A stretch of 64,000 bases of DNA from Uliginosibacterium sp. GTDB lineage: Bacteria > Pseudomonadota > Gammaproteobacteria > Burkholderiales > Rhodocyclaceae. Positions within the stretch are counted from its first letter, which is position 1. Each line of letters opens with the position of its first letter. Shown in pieces: positions 45,665 to 56,800 of the stretch. The stretch covers positions 1 through 64,000 of the forward strand of contig JADKDZ010000008.1 of assembly GCA_016718265.1 (NCBI GenBank). The letters run 5' to 3'. A program made the position numbers and the translations under genes. Under the pieces are notes generated by a model, which was not told where the DNA came from, ran no database searches, and worked only from the letters and a program-made list of their open reading frames with translations.

Positions 45665-47296
45665 TCACGCGGTTTCGTCGAGCAGTTCGCGGCTGCGCAG
45701 CAAGGCAGCCTGCTGATCGGTGCAGATATTATGCAGCCCGATCAGCGCGATCAAACCAGAGCGGCGCAGGATGGAGTCCGGCTGTTTCTCCAGCCCGCAC
45801 AGCACCAGCGTGCAGCCTTTTCGGGCCAGGGCCTTGGTCAGCGCCTGCAGCCAATCGACCCCGCTGGTGTCAATGTTGAGCACGGCACTCATATCCAGCA
45901 CCACCACCAGTGCATCGATCTCCGCCGGGTCGAGCAGGGCATCGAGCTTTGCTACGGCGCCAAAGAACAGGGAGCCACGCAGGCGATGCACGGAAATGCA
46001 GGCAGGTGCATGGGTTTTCACGGTTTCTACGCTGGTGAGGTCTTGCATCCGGTAGATGAAGAACAGGCTGGCGAGGACCATGCCGATTTCGACCGCAATC
46101 GTCAGGTCGAACAGTACGGTCAGCAAAAACGTGGCAAGCAGGATGATGCGGTAATTCCACGAGAAGTGACGCAGCCGGCCAAATTCATGCCACTCGCCCA
46201 TCCGCACGGCGGTCACCATCACGATGGCGGCCAACACCGAAATCGGGATCCAGGCCGCAAGCGGTGCGGCCACCAGCACGATCAGCAGCAGCGTAAGCGC
46301 GTGAATGATGCCGGCAATTGGCGTGCGTCCGCCGGCCTTCACGTTAGTCGAGGTCCGCGCAATCGCGCCGGTCGCGGCGATGCCGCCGAAGAATGGCGTC
46401 GCGATGTTGGCGATGCCCTGTGCCAGCAATTCCTGGTTCGGATCGTGGCGATCATCGATCTGGTTGTCAGCAACGCGGGCAGAGAGCAACGACTCGATAG
46501 CCCCCAGGAGCGCAATCGTGATCGCGGGGGCAAGCAATTGTCCGAGACTGCTCAAAGACGGCAACGGAAAACTCGGCACCGGGATCTGCTGCGGGATGCC
46601 GTGAAAGCGGCTGCCAATCGTTTCAATCGGCAGGTTCAGCAAAACGCTGACGAGCGTGCCGGCAACCAAGCCGACCAGTTGGGCGGGCAGAGGCATGAGT
46701 TTCGGGAACCGGTCGACGACCCGCGACCAGCTGAATACCAGGAGCATCGTGCCGATCGCCAGCGCGGCAGCACGCCAGTCGAGCGTGGGGAGATAGTGGA
46801 CCAGTGCCTCCATGCGGGCAAAGAATTCAGCGGGCAAGCTATCTACCTGCAGGCCCAGCAGATCCTTGATCTGCGAGAGCCCGATGACCACCGCAATGCC
46901 ATTCGTGAAGCCGATCACGACCGAAACCGGAATGAACCGGATCAGGCTGCCCATCCGCGTCAGCCCCATGACCACCAGCAGGATGCCGGCCAGGAAGGTG
47001 GCCGCCAGCATGTTGTGAATGCCATGTGTCGCCGCAATGGCAAACAGGATCGGGATGAAGGCGCCGGTCGGACCGCCGATCTGCACGCGTGAGCCACCCA
47101 ATGCCGAGATGATGAAACCGGCAATGATCGCAGTCCACAGGCCTGCCGAGGGGGTGACACCGCTGGCGATGGCAAAGGCCATTGCCAGGGGGACGGCCAG
47201 TACACCGACTGTCAGCCCTGCGGAGAGATCGTTGACGAAAAGTTTCTTGTTATAGCCGCGTAGCGTTTCGCGCAACTTGGGCTGAAAGCGGGTCAT
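45665..47296 (-). CDS. SulP-family anion transporter with STAS domain
   Basis: A 543-residue SLC26/SulP transporter, probably for sulfate, bicarbonate or a dicarboxylate. The membrane part (about 20-420) contains AGLTVGVLAVPLAMAFAIAS and IGGPTGAFIPILFAI; the cytoplasmic STAS domain (about 440-540) has VVVLDMSAVLNIDTSGVDWL. Normal length and complete. Substrate cannot be read from the sequence. It stands between the membrane protein gene and metG. Confidence 0.94.
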   Translation of the reverse strand: MTRFQPKLRETLRGYNKKLFVNDLSAGLTVGVLAVPLAMAFAIASGVTPSAGLWTAIIAGFIISALGGSRVQIGGPTGAFIPILFAIAATHGIHNMLAATFLAGILLVVMGLTRMGSLIRFIPVSVVIGFTNGIAVVIGLSQIKDLLGLQVDSLPAEFFARMEALVHYLPTLDWRAAALAIGTMLLVFSWSRVVDRFPKLMPLPAQLVGLVAGTLVSVLLNLPIETIGSRFHGIPQQIPVPSFPLPSLSSLGQLLAPAITIALLGAIESLLSARVADNQIDDRHDPNQELLAQGIANIATPFFGGIAATGAIARTSTNVKAGGRTPIAGIIHALTLLLIVLVAAPLAAWIPISVLAAIVMVTAVRMGEWHEFGRLRHFSWNYRIILLATFLLTVLFDLTIAVEIGMVLASLFFIYRMQDLTSVETVKTHAPACISVHRLRGSLFFGAVAKLDALLDPAEIDALVVVLDMSAVLNIDTSGVDWLQALTKALARKGCTLVLCGLEKQPDSILRRSGLIALIGLHNICTDQQAALLRSRELLDETA

Positions 47297-47506
47297 GAGA
47301 TTCTCCAGAACAATTCGAAAGCGGGTTCGTTGTCATCTGAAGAATCTTCGGCGGCTGGTGGTTATGGCGCACGATCCAGCGTTTGCTGCGGGTCAGCGGC
47401 ATTGTGCCCACTCCTTCGCCGCAGGCCCGCTGCATGCCTTCAGACGCTGGCCATCCGCCATGTCTTGAGACCCTTGCCTGCAGCGAGCTTGATGCATGGT
47501 CAGCGC

Positions 47507-49655
47507 CTACTTGACCCGCATTCCGGCTTGGGCGCCGATGTCTGGCGACAGGATGAAGAGGCCCGGGAACTCACCTTTGTCGTCAGACGCCGCCAGCACC
47601 ATGCCCTCGGACATGCCGAACTTCATCTTGCGCGGGGCCAGGTTGGCGACCATCACAGTCAACCTTCCCACGAGCGTGGCAGGATCGTAAGCCGACTTGA
47701 TGCCCGCGAAGACCTGCCTTGGCCGCTCCTCACCAATGTCCAGCATCAGCTTGATGAGTTTGGCTGCCCCGTCTACATGCTCGGCAGAAACGATCTTGGC
47801 AATGCGCAGATCCACCTTGGCAAAATCGTCAATGCTGATGAAAGGCTCGAACTCCTCGGCTTGCGCCGCTTCGGTCTGCGCAGCATGTGCCTGATGTTGC
47901 GCATGCTTCTGCGAGCTGTCGGCAGCGGGCGCCTTGGGTGCTTCCACGAGGGTTTCCTTGTTGGCTTCGATGAGCGCGTCAATCTGCTTGCGCTCGATGC
48001 GGGTCATGAGGTGGGCATAAACGTTGATGGTGTGACCGGCTGGCAAGGGCGCGGCCAGATCGCTCCATTTGAAGGCGGCAACACCAAAGAAGGCTTCAAC
48101 CTGAGCAGCCAAAGCAGGCAGCACCGGCTTGAGCAGGATGCTCAGTGCACGGAACTGGTTCAGTGCGGTGGAGCACGCACGATGCAAACGCTCTGCCTGC
48201 GCGGGGTCTTTGGCCAGCTCCCAGGGCTTCTCGTCATTCACATACACGTTGGCGACGTCGGCCAGACGCATCACTTCGCGCAAGGCGCTGGAGTAGTCGC
48301 GGTCATTGAAAGCACGGGTCAGCCCCGCAATGGTCTCGCCATCCAAGAACGGCGCCAGCGCTGCGGCATCGCTCGCCGCGAGCTTGCCTTCAAAGCGCTT
48401 CGCTGATGAAACCGGCGCAACGGCTGGCGATGTTGACGAACTTGCCGACCAGATCCGAATTGACCTTGGCGACGAAGTCATCCAGCGACAGGTCCAGATC
48501 TTCAATATTCGAATTCAACTTGGCAGCGTAGTAGTAGCGCAGCCATTCCGGGTTGAGCTTCTGCTCCAGATAGCTTCGCGCGGTGATGAAGGTGCCGCGG
48601 CTCTTGCTCATCTTGGCGCCATCCACCGTGAGGAAGCCATTCACATTGAGGAAGTTCGGTGTGCGGTAGCCCGCGAATTCAAGCATCGCCGGCCAGAACA
48701 GGGCGTGGAAGTAGAGGATGTCCTTGCCGATGAAGTGCACCATCTCGGTACCTTTGTCAGCGGCCTTCACCGGGTCGATGTAATCGGTGACGTCAAGGTT
48801 TCCGATGCGCTCGGCATAGTTCTTGAAGCTTGCCAGGTAGCCGATCGGCGCATCCAGCCAGACGTAGAAGTACTTGCCCGGCGCGTCCGGAATCTCGAAG
48901 CCGAAATACGGCGCATCGCGCGAGATATCCCAGTCGGAGAGCTTGTTCTCGCCCGCCTCGCCCAGCCATTCACGCATCTTGTTGATGGCTTCCGGCGGCA
49001 TGCGGCGCGAGCCATCGGCGTTCGTCGCACGTGTCCACTCACGCAGGAAGGCCACCGCCTTGTCGTCGGAGAGGCGGAAGAAGAAGTGCTCGGAGGTACG
49101 CAGCTCGGGGGTCGCGCCCGACACCGCCGAGTACGGGTTCTTCAGCTCGGTCGGAGCATAAGCCGCTCCGCAGACTTCGCAGCTGTCGCCGTACTGATCC
49201 TTGGCCGCACACTTCGGGCACTCGCCCTTGATGAAGCGGTCGGCCAGGAACATCTGTTTGACCGGGTCATAGAACTGCTCGATTGCACGCGTCTCGATCA
49301 TGCCGGCAGCGCGCAGCTTCTTGTAGATATCTTCCGCGTAGGCGCGGTTCTCCGGGCTGTGGGTCGAGTGGTAATTGTCGAACGCCACACCAAAATCGGT
49401 GAAGTCGCGCAGATGCTCCGTGCGCACACGCTCGATGAAGGTCTCCGGCGAAACGCCTTCCTTCTCAGCCCGCAACATCACCGGCGCGCCGTGGGTATCG
49501 TCGGCACAGACGTAGTGCACCGAATGACCGCACATTCGCTGAAAACGCACCCAGATATCGGCCTGGATGTAACCCACCAGATGACCGAGGTGAATATCGC
49601 CGTTGGCGTAGGGCAGAGCGTTGGTGACGAAAATTTTGCGGATTGGAGAGTTCAT
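47507..49655 (-). pseudogene. metG: Methionyl-tRNA synthetase gene with a one-base frameshift
   Basis: The N-terminal part (ATG at 49655) has [16 protein letters not shown] (HIGH), a zinc knuckle ([17 protein letters not shown]) and KMSKS in [12 protein letters not shown], then reads CAGFISEAL and stops at 48390. The +1-shifted frame continues [19 protein letters not shown] and runs through the anticodon domain to a C-terminal tRNA-binding domain ([20 protein letters not shown]). One extra C at plus-strand 48401 explains the break: without it the sequence reads FISKRFEGK. Since metG is normally essential, a sequencing error is the first explanation; a second metG elsewhere would be the alternative. 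Confidence 0.93.
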
Positions 49656-49861
49656 TGCGGGATTTTTTGCGGGAGATTTCAGGGAACGGCCCTGCATTCT
49701 AGCAAAGCGCACCGGGACCCCATGGTCTTTGTGCGCCGGTCACCGCCTCGCGTGTTGGCCGCCACGCCCAAACTTCCGATGGCGCACGGGCGGTCCTTCG
49801 TGATTGTTGGATTCCGGTTGGCTTGCGGCCTCCCGCGCGCTAAGATGGCGGCTCATCAGTT

Positions 49862-50224
49862 GGGGGCGACCTGGTCTCGACGGGGGTCGCGAAGCAGCTT
49901 GGTGCATACCGAGGTCCAGTCACCTCGTTAATCCGCTGGAAATCTTTACTCGCAAACGACGAGCAATTCGCTCTGGCCGCTTAAGGCCTAAGCCGCTGCA
50001 CTGATTGGCCTCTGGGTCAGGTGGGGTAAAACCCACAGCAGCGTCATTCACAGGGGATCGTGCCGTAACGGGTTACTTGTTACGGAGCTAAAACCAAGGT
50101 GACTCGCCTTGTGTCGGCCTGCCGATCGGCTAAGCACAGGGTTAAACAAAATTGAACGGCTAAGTATGTAGATCCAGTTGTAGAGGACTTTCGGACGCGG
50201 GTTCGATTCCCGCCGCCTCCACCA
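49862..50224 (+). ncRNA. ssrA: Transfer-messenger RNA (one-piece tmRNA)
   Basis: The 5' end GGGGGCGACCTGG and the 3' end GCGGGTTCGATTCCCGC then CGCCTCCACCA form the tRNA-like acceptor and T-arm with an encoded CCA. The reading frame GCAAACGACGAG... encodes the tag ANDEQFALAA followed by TAA, close to the E. coli ANDENYALAA. Total 363 nt. It rescues stalled ribosomes with SmpB. A terminator follows 10 bp downstream. tmRNA 3' ends are frequent integration sites, but no integrase gene follows. Confidence 0.98.
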
Positions 50225-50233
50225 AGAACACGA

Positions 50234-50263
50234 AACCCAACCCTTACCGGTTGGGTTTTTTGT
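50234..50263 (+). terminator. Rho-independent terminator of ssrA
   Basis: A nine-base stem (AACCCAACC with GGTTGGGTT), a six-base loop and a T run, 10 bp past the tmRNA CCA end. Confidence 0.93.
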
Positions 50264-50501
50264 TTGTCCACTGCCGCCAGTTCCCGCGTGTTAGCGCGGG
50301 TTCTTGCGAACACATGCTGACGTGGCCGATCAGCCCGTCCGCCCGCTCACAGCCAGATTCCGCTCTCGCCAGGCCATGCTTATGTACGGCGGGTGTCGGA
50401 CGGGGGCCTCCCCTTCTGCGACGCCCGATCTGCGGAATTCGCTGCCCCGAACCTGCCGGACAGGGTGCGCTTTGCCCACGGGCTTCCCGCGGCTCACTTG
50501 C

Positions 50502-51407
50502 TCACGTAATGCTCGCGCTTTCGCGCACCAACTGACGCAGCCACAAATGCGCGGACTCGTTGTCGAGCCGCCGCGGCCAGATCATCGAGATGGACGAATC
50601 CGGGATCGATATCGGCACCGCACCCACCTCCAACGGCAGCAGTTTGGCTGCGGCATTGGCCAACGGTCTGGGCAAGGTGGCAAGCAGCGGGCTCGTGGCC
50701 ACGACGAACAACGCCGCCGTGAAGTCAGACACCGTCAACTTGATCCGGCGGGGCGTGCCGCCGCTGAGAAGCAAGCTGGCATCGACCCCGCTGCCGAAGG
50801 CGCTTTCGATCTCGACGCCGACATGGTCCAGTGCGAGATATGCGGCCAGGGTTGCCGGTAATGGTTCTCCCTTGCGCCGCACGCAGACCCACGGGTCGTC
50901 GATGAAGGGCTCACTGGCACACCATGCTGGACAAAGGCTCTGGGGGGCGAACAATAGATCGGCGCCGCCACCGGCCAGCACATTTTCGGGATTGCCCCTC
51001 ACGGGTAGCAATGAGAGCGTGACATGTGGCGCACGCTGCTGCAGCTTGCTGACAACGGCTCCGATCAGCGTTGCGGCGGCGTAGTCCGAACTGAGGAACC
51101 GGAAGTGAGCCGCATCGTTTGCCGCGTCGAAAGCGCTGGGCGGACTGACCAGCTGGCGCACATCTCCCAGCGTCAACTTCAGCGGGCCGCGCATTGCCAG
51201 CGCGCGTGGCGTCGGCGTCAGACCTCGCCCTTGAGGCACGAACAAGGGATCTCCGAACAGGTCGCGCAGCCGGCCAAGCATCCGGCTCACCGCCGGCTGC
51301 GAGCGATGCAAGCGGGCTGCCGTGCGGCTGACGGAACCCGTCTCGAGCATCACGTCAAGCGCCACCAGCAAGTCCAGATCGAGCCCAAACAATTTCTCTT
51401 CGTGCAT
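50502..51407 (-). CDS. LysR-family transcriptional regulator
   Basis: A 301-residue regulator of the NodD/PnbR-like subgroup: N-terminal helix-turn-helix (LDLLVALDVMLETGSVSRTA then LHRSQPAVSRMLGRLRDLFG), and a C-terminal substrate-binding domain with FLSSDYAAATLIGAVVSKL. It is divergent from the amidase gene with 78 bp between starts, the classic LysR arrangement, and probably controls it. Both genes sit just downstream of ssrA. Confidence 0.92.
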   Translation of the reverse strand: MHEEKLFGLDLDLLVALDVMLETGSVSRTAARLHRSQPAVSRMLGRLRDLFGDPLFVPQGRGLTPTPRALAMRGPLKLTLGDVRQLVSPPSAFDAANDAAHFRFLSSDYAAATLIGAVVSKLQQRAPHVTLSLLPVRGNPENVLAGGGADLLFAPQSLCPAWCASEPFIDDPWVCVRRKGEPLPATLAAYLALDHVGVEIESAFGSGVDASLLLSGGTPRRIKLTVSDFTAALFVVATSPLLATLPRPLANAAAKLLPLEVGAVPISIPDSSISMIWPRRLDNESAHLWLRQLVRESASIT

Positions 51408-51485
51408 GCAAGCATTCTAACTATGCAATAGACGAATATGTTGCGGGCTGCAAAGATTCCCCCGAACTTAGCAAGGGAGTCAGAG

Positions 51486-53117
51486 ATGAAGATGATCAAA
51501 CCGAAGTTGCCCAGCCTGCAGCGCACTGCGGCAGTAGTGCCACTGAACTCGTCCGGGGCCACGCTTTCCGGCCCCGATCGCGGAATTCCTCGGCCCGACA
51601 GCTCGGCCCCGACCGCCGAGGAGCGGGCGATCCTGGCACTGTCCGCGACGGAGTTGGCACGCAGAATCGCGGCGCAGGAACTGAGCTCGGTACAGGTGGT
51701 GCGGGCCTTTGTCGGGCAGATCACCCGGCACAACGTCACCTACAACGCGATCGTGCAACTCGATCTCGATGCGGCGCTCGAACGCGCCAAGGCCGCCGAC
51801 GAGGCCTTGGCTCGGGGCGAGGTCTGGGGGCCCTTGCACGGCGTGCCTGTCACGGTGAAGGACACCTATGCCACGCGCGGGCTGCGCACCACGGCCGGTG
51901 ACCCCGCGCTGGTGAACCACATTCCCCAGGAAGATGCCGTAGCCGTGGCCCTGTTGCGGCGCTCCGGCGCCATCGTGCTGGCGAAGACGAACGCGGCTAC
52001 CCTCGCGATGGACATGCAGACCACCAACGCGCTCTTCGGCACGACCAACAACCCGTGGAACGTGAACATGACGGTGGGCGGAAGCAGCGGTGGCTGCGCC
52101 GCAGCGGTGGCCACTCGTATGTCACCCCTGTCGTTCGGCTCCGACCTCGCCGGGTCGATCCGGCTGCCCGCAGCCTATGCCGGCATCTGGGGCCTGCGAC
52201 CCACTCACGGGGTCATCTCGTTTCGCGGCCACATCCCGCCCAAGCCGGGCGAGGTCGATGGCATCCGCAGCATGGCCGTTCTGGGGCCTCTGGCCAATCG
52301 CGTCGAGGACCTGGAACTGGCCTTGTCCGTGCTCGCACAGCGGTCGCCGGAAGACGCCACGGTGACGCCGTTGCGCGAACGCACGCCAGCCCCGGCGTCT
52401 GTGGCCGGCCTGCGCCTGGCGTACATGGACGAACTCGGCGGCGTGCCGGTCAGCCGCGAGGTGGCAGATGCCCTGCAACGCGTGGTCGAGACGCTCCGCG
52501 CCGCGGGCGCGACCGTCGAGAAGGCTCAGCCGAAGGACTTTTCCTATCAACGCACCTGGGAGACCTGGGGTGAGCTCGTGGCCATGCAAGGGGGCTACGA
52601 GCGCTCCAATCTCGAGCGTCGCGTGGGGCGCCTGTTTGCGCAGGGTTCTGTCGCGAACATTCCCCATCAGCGCAAGATCCTCGACCCCATTTCTGTGGAA
52701 GGTTACATGCGGGCGCTGACGGAACAGGCCACCCAGACCAATGCGCTTGAACGCTTTCTGGCTGATTATGACGGATGGATCGTGCCCGTCGCCTCACTTC
52801 CGGCGTTTCCGCACCATGCGCCCAGCCGCACTTTCGGCATCTTCAACGTGTACGACAACCCGCTTCGCGTGGACGACAAAGCGGTGCCGTACTACGTGGC
52901 CACGCAGTCCTACGCCACCTTGTTCAGCGTCACCGAAGGGCCGGTGATTTCCATGCCGGCCGGCTTGTCGACTCAAGGCCTGCCCATTGGCCTGCAACTG
53001 GTGGGCCGCCGCTACGACGATTGGCAGCTGCTTGGCGTCGCCAAGGCGATGGAACCGCTGCTGGACAAGCTGAGACCGCAGCGATGGGTGGCCGATCAAG
53101 CGACGGCAGGCTCCTAG
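51486..53117 (+). CDS. Amidase-signature family hydrolase
   Basis: A 543-residue amidase with the Ser-cisSer-Lys triad visible: K125 in PVTVKDTYAT, S200/S201 in GGSSGGCAA and nucleophile S224 in DLAGSIRLPA. Length and GGSSGG fit the broad amidase family (GatA-like, not a glutamyl-tRNA subunit because no gatB/gatC is present). ATG at 51486 has AAGGGAG six bases upstream; the earlier ATG lacks one. No signal peptide. The natural amide substrate is unknown; the divergent LysR regulator suggests induction by a small aromatic or related compound. Confidence 0.93.
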   Translation: MKMIKPKLPSLQRTAAVVPLNSSGATLSGPDRGIPRPDSSAPTAEERAILALSATELARRIAAQELSSVQVVRAFVGQITRHNVTYNAIVQLDLDAALERAKAADEALARGEVWGPLHGVPVTVKDTYATRGLRTTAGDPALVNHIPQEDAVAVALLRRSGAIVLAKTNAATLAMDMQTTNALFGTTNNPWNVNMTVGGSSGGCAAAVATRMSPLSFGSDLAGSIRLPAAYAGIWGLRPTHGVISFRGHIPPKPGEVDGIRSMAVLGPLANRVEDLELALSVLAQRSPEDATVTPLRERTPAPASVAGLRLAYMDELGGVPVSREVADALQRVVETLRAAGATVEKAQPKDFSYQRTWETWGELVAMQGGYERSNLERRVGRLFAQGSVANIPHQRKILDPISVEGYMRALTEQATQTNALERFLADYDGWIVPVASLPAFPHHAPSRTFGIFNVYDNPLRVDDKAVPYYVATQSYATLFSVTEGPVISMPAGLSTQGLPIGLQLVGRRYDDWQLLGVAKAMEPLLDKLRPQRWVADQATAGS

Positions 53118-53389
53118 GCTTCGCGCTGACTCGGATGAGATGGCGCCTATCAGCACCATAGGATTGCGCGGCCCCGATTCCAGAAGCACAGGGTGGGTGG
53201 GCTTGATGTGGCGTCCGTGGAGTAGCTAAGCCCTCCCGCAAGGGTTGCGGACCGACTTTCCAGGCGCTTCCGTGGCAGGCTTGTTATGCGCGGAAGGCGT
53301 GTGAGACGGGCAGGGCGCCCAGAGATGCGCCGCTGCGCCGTGGTGCTGTTCCCGGCGGGGCTGATGTGCTGACAAGACAGGAGAGAGTC

Positions 53390-53596
53390 ATGCGTGAACC
53401 TGAGTTTACCGATGCAGAGCGGGCGGAGACGCTCGAAGAACTGTCCGACCTGATGGTAGTGGTGCAGGAAATGGGCCGTCGCCTGGCTTATGAGACGCAT
53501 GGCGATGCCTACACGCCCGTGCAGGAGTTGAACGACCTGCTGCACCGCGCCCGTGGCAAGCTGGCCGAGATCCGCGCCCTGGCGGAAGGCACCTGA
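53390..53596 (+). CDS. Small acidic protein of unknown function
   Basis: A 68-residue protein starting at an ATG preceded by AGGAGAGAGT. Highly helical with a heptad-like acidic N-terminal half (DAERAETLEELSDLMVVVQE) and a basic C-terminal half (LNDLLHRARGKLAEI). No membrane segment or known domain. The good ribosome-binding site and composition support a real gene; it stands alone between the amidase and the large sensory protein. Confidence 0.6.
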   Translation: MREPEFTDAERAETLEELSDLMVVVQEMGRRLAYETHGDAYTPVQELNDLLHRARGKLAEIRALAEGT

Positions 53597-53816
53597 GTCG
53601 GCTGCGCGCCAGGGATACGGGGCTGCCCGGTGCGGCGAGCGGACGTCGCGGGTGAGGTTCTCGCACCGATAATGTGGGAAAAGTGCCGTGGAACCCCCTT
53701 TTTTGGGCGTTCGCTCAGCCCTTGTAGCAGAATAGCGTGCGCCGGGGATGTGGTAACGCGTGCCGCCGCGTGACATCCAGGCCGGTTGGTGTGGTCGGAT
53801 AAGGAGACTATTCGCG

Positions 53817-56800
53817 ATGCGTGGCCCCGCGGGCACCAAGACCCCTTGGCTCGTGCTGATGCTGGTGATTACCCTGGTGCTGTCGGGAGGCTTGGTCGCG
53901 CTTAACCTGTATCAGGGCCATGTTCGCCTGGAGACGCAGGAACGCGCCCGCTTGCTGTCGCAGGGGCACGTGGTGCGGCAGAACCTGCTGCGACAGCTCG
54001 ACAGCACCGATCATGTGCTGCAGTCGCTCCGCGCGAGCGTGCTGGGTTTGTCGGACGAACGCGCGTCCGGCAGGGATCTGGCAATTCTGGCCAAAGGTAT
54101 TCCCGGCATTTCCGCACTGTTCGTGGTCAACGAAGACGGCCGGGTGACTCAAGCCAGTCAGAGCACGCTCAAAGACAGTGATCAGGGCGGGAGCGCCGTC
54201 GTCCGTCTTGCGCGCTGGCACCGGAACCCCTCCTTGCTGTATGTGGCGCCGCCTGTGCAAGCGCCGGATGGCGCCTGGGCGATGAGCATTGCCCGGGTAT
54301 TGACCGATGCGAATGGCGACTATGCCGGGGCGGTGGTCGCAGAGCTGAACACCCAGTATTTTTCGACTTTGCTGGCGTCCGTTAACTACGCGCCTGACAT
54401 GTTGAGCAGTTTGTCTCACAGCGACGGCACCGTTTTCCTGACAACGTCGGCGGCTGTCGGCGCCGCGTCGGGCGAGGCGCAGCGCTTGCCTGAGAGCGTT
54501 ATCGCGCATCACAAGGATACGGGCGATATCGAGAGCTTCGACGGCGGCGTGCAGCTCGACTCTGGCGCCGTGCGCCACGTCGCGGTGCTGACCATCGATT
54601 CCGAAACTTTCCGCCAGAGCGCGCCACTCTACGTCAGTATTTCGCGCGATCAGGAGGCGATTTTCGGCCCCTGGTATCGCGAGGCCAAGGGGCTATCACT
54701 CGCCTATGGTCTGGTCGCCATGCTGCTGGTGCTGGGGTCCTGGATCTATCCCCGGCGACAGATGCGTCAGCAGGATGCGCTCCTGCGGACCGAGCGTGCA
54801 TTGCGGATCAATGCCAGTCGCTTGCAGCTGGCGGCGACGGCAATGGGCCTGGGGCAGTGGGAATACGACCCCAAGCTCGACCGGTCGGTGTGGGACGCCA
54901 ACATGTTCGGCATCTATGACGTCGACCTCAGTACCGGAAGTTACCAGGACTATTGGCGGCAGCGCGTGCTGCCCGAAGACATCGCCCGTGTTGAGCGTGA
55001 GCTCACGGAAATCGTTGCCGGGCTTCGCCCCTACGACATCCTGTTCCGCGTGCGCCATCGCAACGGCGCGCTGCGGACGGTGCGCAGCTGGGGCCACGTA
55101 TTCCGCGACCCGAACGGTGAGCCCGAGTACATGGTTGGCATTGACGAAGATGTCACCGAGCGCGTGCTCGCGGAAGAAAACCTTGCGCAACGGGAGCGCG
55201 ACCTCAAGGCACTGCTCGATAACCTGCCCTCATTGGTGGCGTACTGGGATGCCGGGCTGCGCAATCGTTTTGGCAATCGGACCTATGGCGACTGGTTCGG
55301 GCTCGATCCGGATCAGATGCCCGGCATGCATCTCTCCGAGTTGCTCGACGCTGCAACCTTCAAGCGCAATCTGCCCTATGCCGAAGCAGCGCTGCTGGGA
55401 CAGCGGCAGTTGTTCGAGCAGACCCTGCCGGGCGCTTCTGGCGGCGAGCCGCGTCAGACCCTGGTGCATTATGTGCCCGACATGCGAGACGGAGAGGTGC
55501 GGGGCTTTTACGCGATGGTGGCGGATATCTCCGCGGCCAAGAAGGCCGAGTCGGCGCTGCGCCAGAGCGAGTCGCGCTATCGCACCCTGGCGCAGTTGGC
55601 GCCGGTTGGCATCTTCCGTCTCGACACGCTAGGGCAGTGCATCTACGTCAACGAGCATTGGCTGAATATCTGCGGGCTGAGCGAGCAACAGGCGCTGGGC
55701 GCCGGCTGGCTTCAATCCGTGCATACGCTGGATCGCTCACGCGTTGAACAGCAGTGGCAACGCGCCATGCAAGAGCGCACAAAATATGCCGATGAGTTTC
55801 GTTATGAACGAGGCGACGGCAAACTCGTGTGGGTACTGGCTCGAATCGCCCCTGAGCTGGTCTCCGGCAATGGCAACTTCGGCTATGTGGGGACGCTGAC
55901 CGAAATCTCCAACCTGAAAGAGGCGGAGAGCCAGCTGCGGCTCGCCGCAAGCGTGTTCTCCAACACGCAGGACGGCATCGTGGTGACGAACCGGAACAAC
56001 CTGATCGTCGATATCAACCCGGCGTTCAGCAGCATTACCGGCTACGAGCGAAGCGAGGTGCTGGGCAAGAACCCCTGGATACTCAGTTCCGGGCGGCATA
56101 ACGAAGAGTTCTACGCCGAGATGTGGCGCGAATTGAGCGAGCGCGGGAGCTGGCGCGGAGAGATCTGGAATCGCCGCAAGTCGGGCGAGGACTATGCCGA
56201 GCTGCTCTCGGTGTCTGCGGTCAAGGGCGACGACGGCGAGCTGATCCACTACGTGGGCGTGTTCTCCGACATTACGCGCTTCAAGCGTTACGAAGCAGAG
56301 CTGAGCCGGATGGCCCACTTTGATCCGCTGACCGCACTGCCGAACCGGCGCCTGCTGGCAGACCGGCTGACGCACGCCATCGCCCGCTCGCGGCGCAGTG
56401 GCACCCTGCTCGCGGTCTGCTATCTCGATCTGGATGGCTTCAAGCCCGTCAATGATCGATTTGGTCACGAGGCGGGAGACCGGCTGCTGCTCTCAGTCGC
56501 TTTCAATCTTCAGGAAGCGCTGCGCGCGGACGACACCGTCGCACGCCTGGGGGGCGATGAATTCGTCCTCTTGCTCAACGGCATCGTGGCGCGGGAGGAG
56601 TGCGACATTGCCTTGCAGCGCGTGCTCGACGTGGTGGCCAACACCCAGCTCGACGACGTGCCGCTTTCCGTCTCGGCCAGTATCGGCGTCACCTTGTTCC
56701 CGAGCGATGACTCGGATGCCGACGCCTTGCTGCGCCATGCCGATCAGGCCATGTATCTGGCCAAGGAGGCGGGGCGCAATCGCTACCATGTGTTCGATCC

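Noticed and set aside
45731..47092. 453-codon plus-strand frame opposite the SulP gene
   Set aside because: Low-complexity R/Q/D-rich shadow of a conserved membrane protein gene.
48306..49931. 541-codon plus-strand frame opposite metG and running into ssrA
   Set aside because: Antisense of a known gene and overlaps the tmRNA; no domain evidence.
50225..50501. Prophage or integrative element at ssrA
   Set aside because: No integrase, excisionase or duplicated ssrA end is visible between the tmRNA and the LysR gene.
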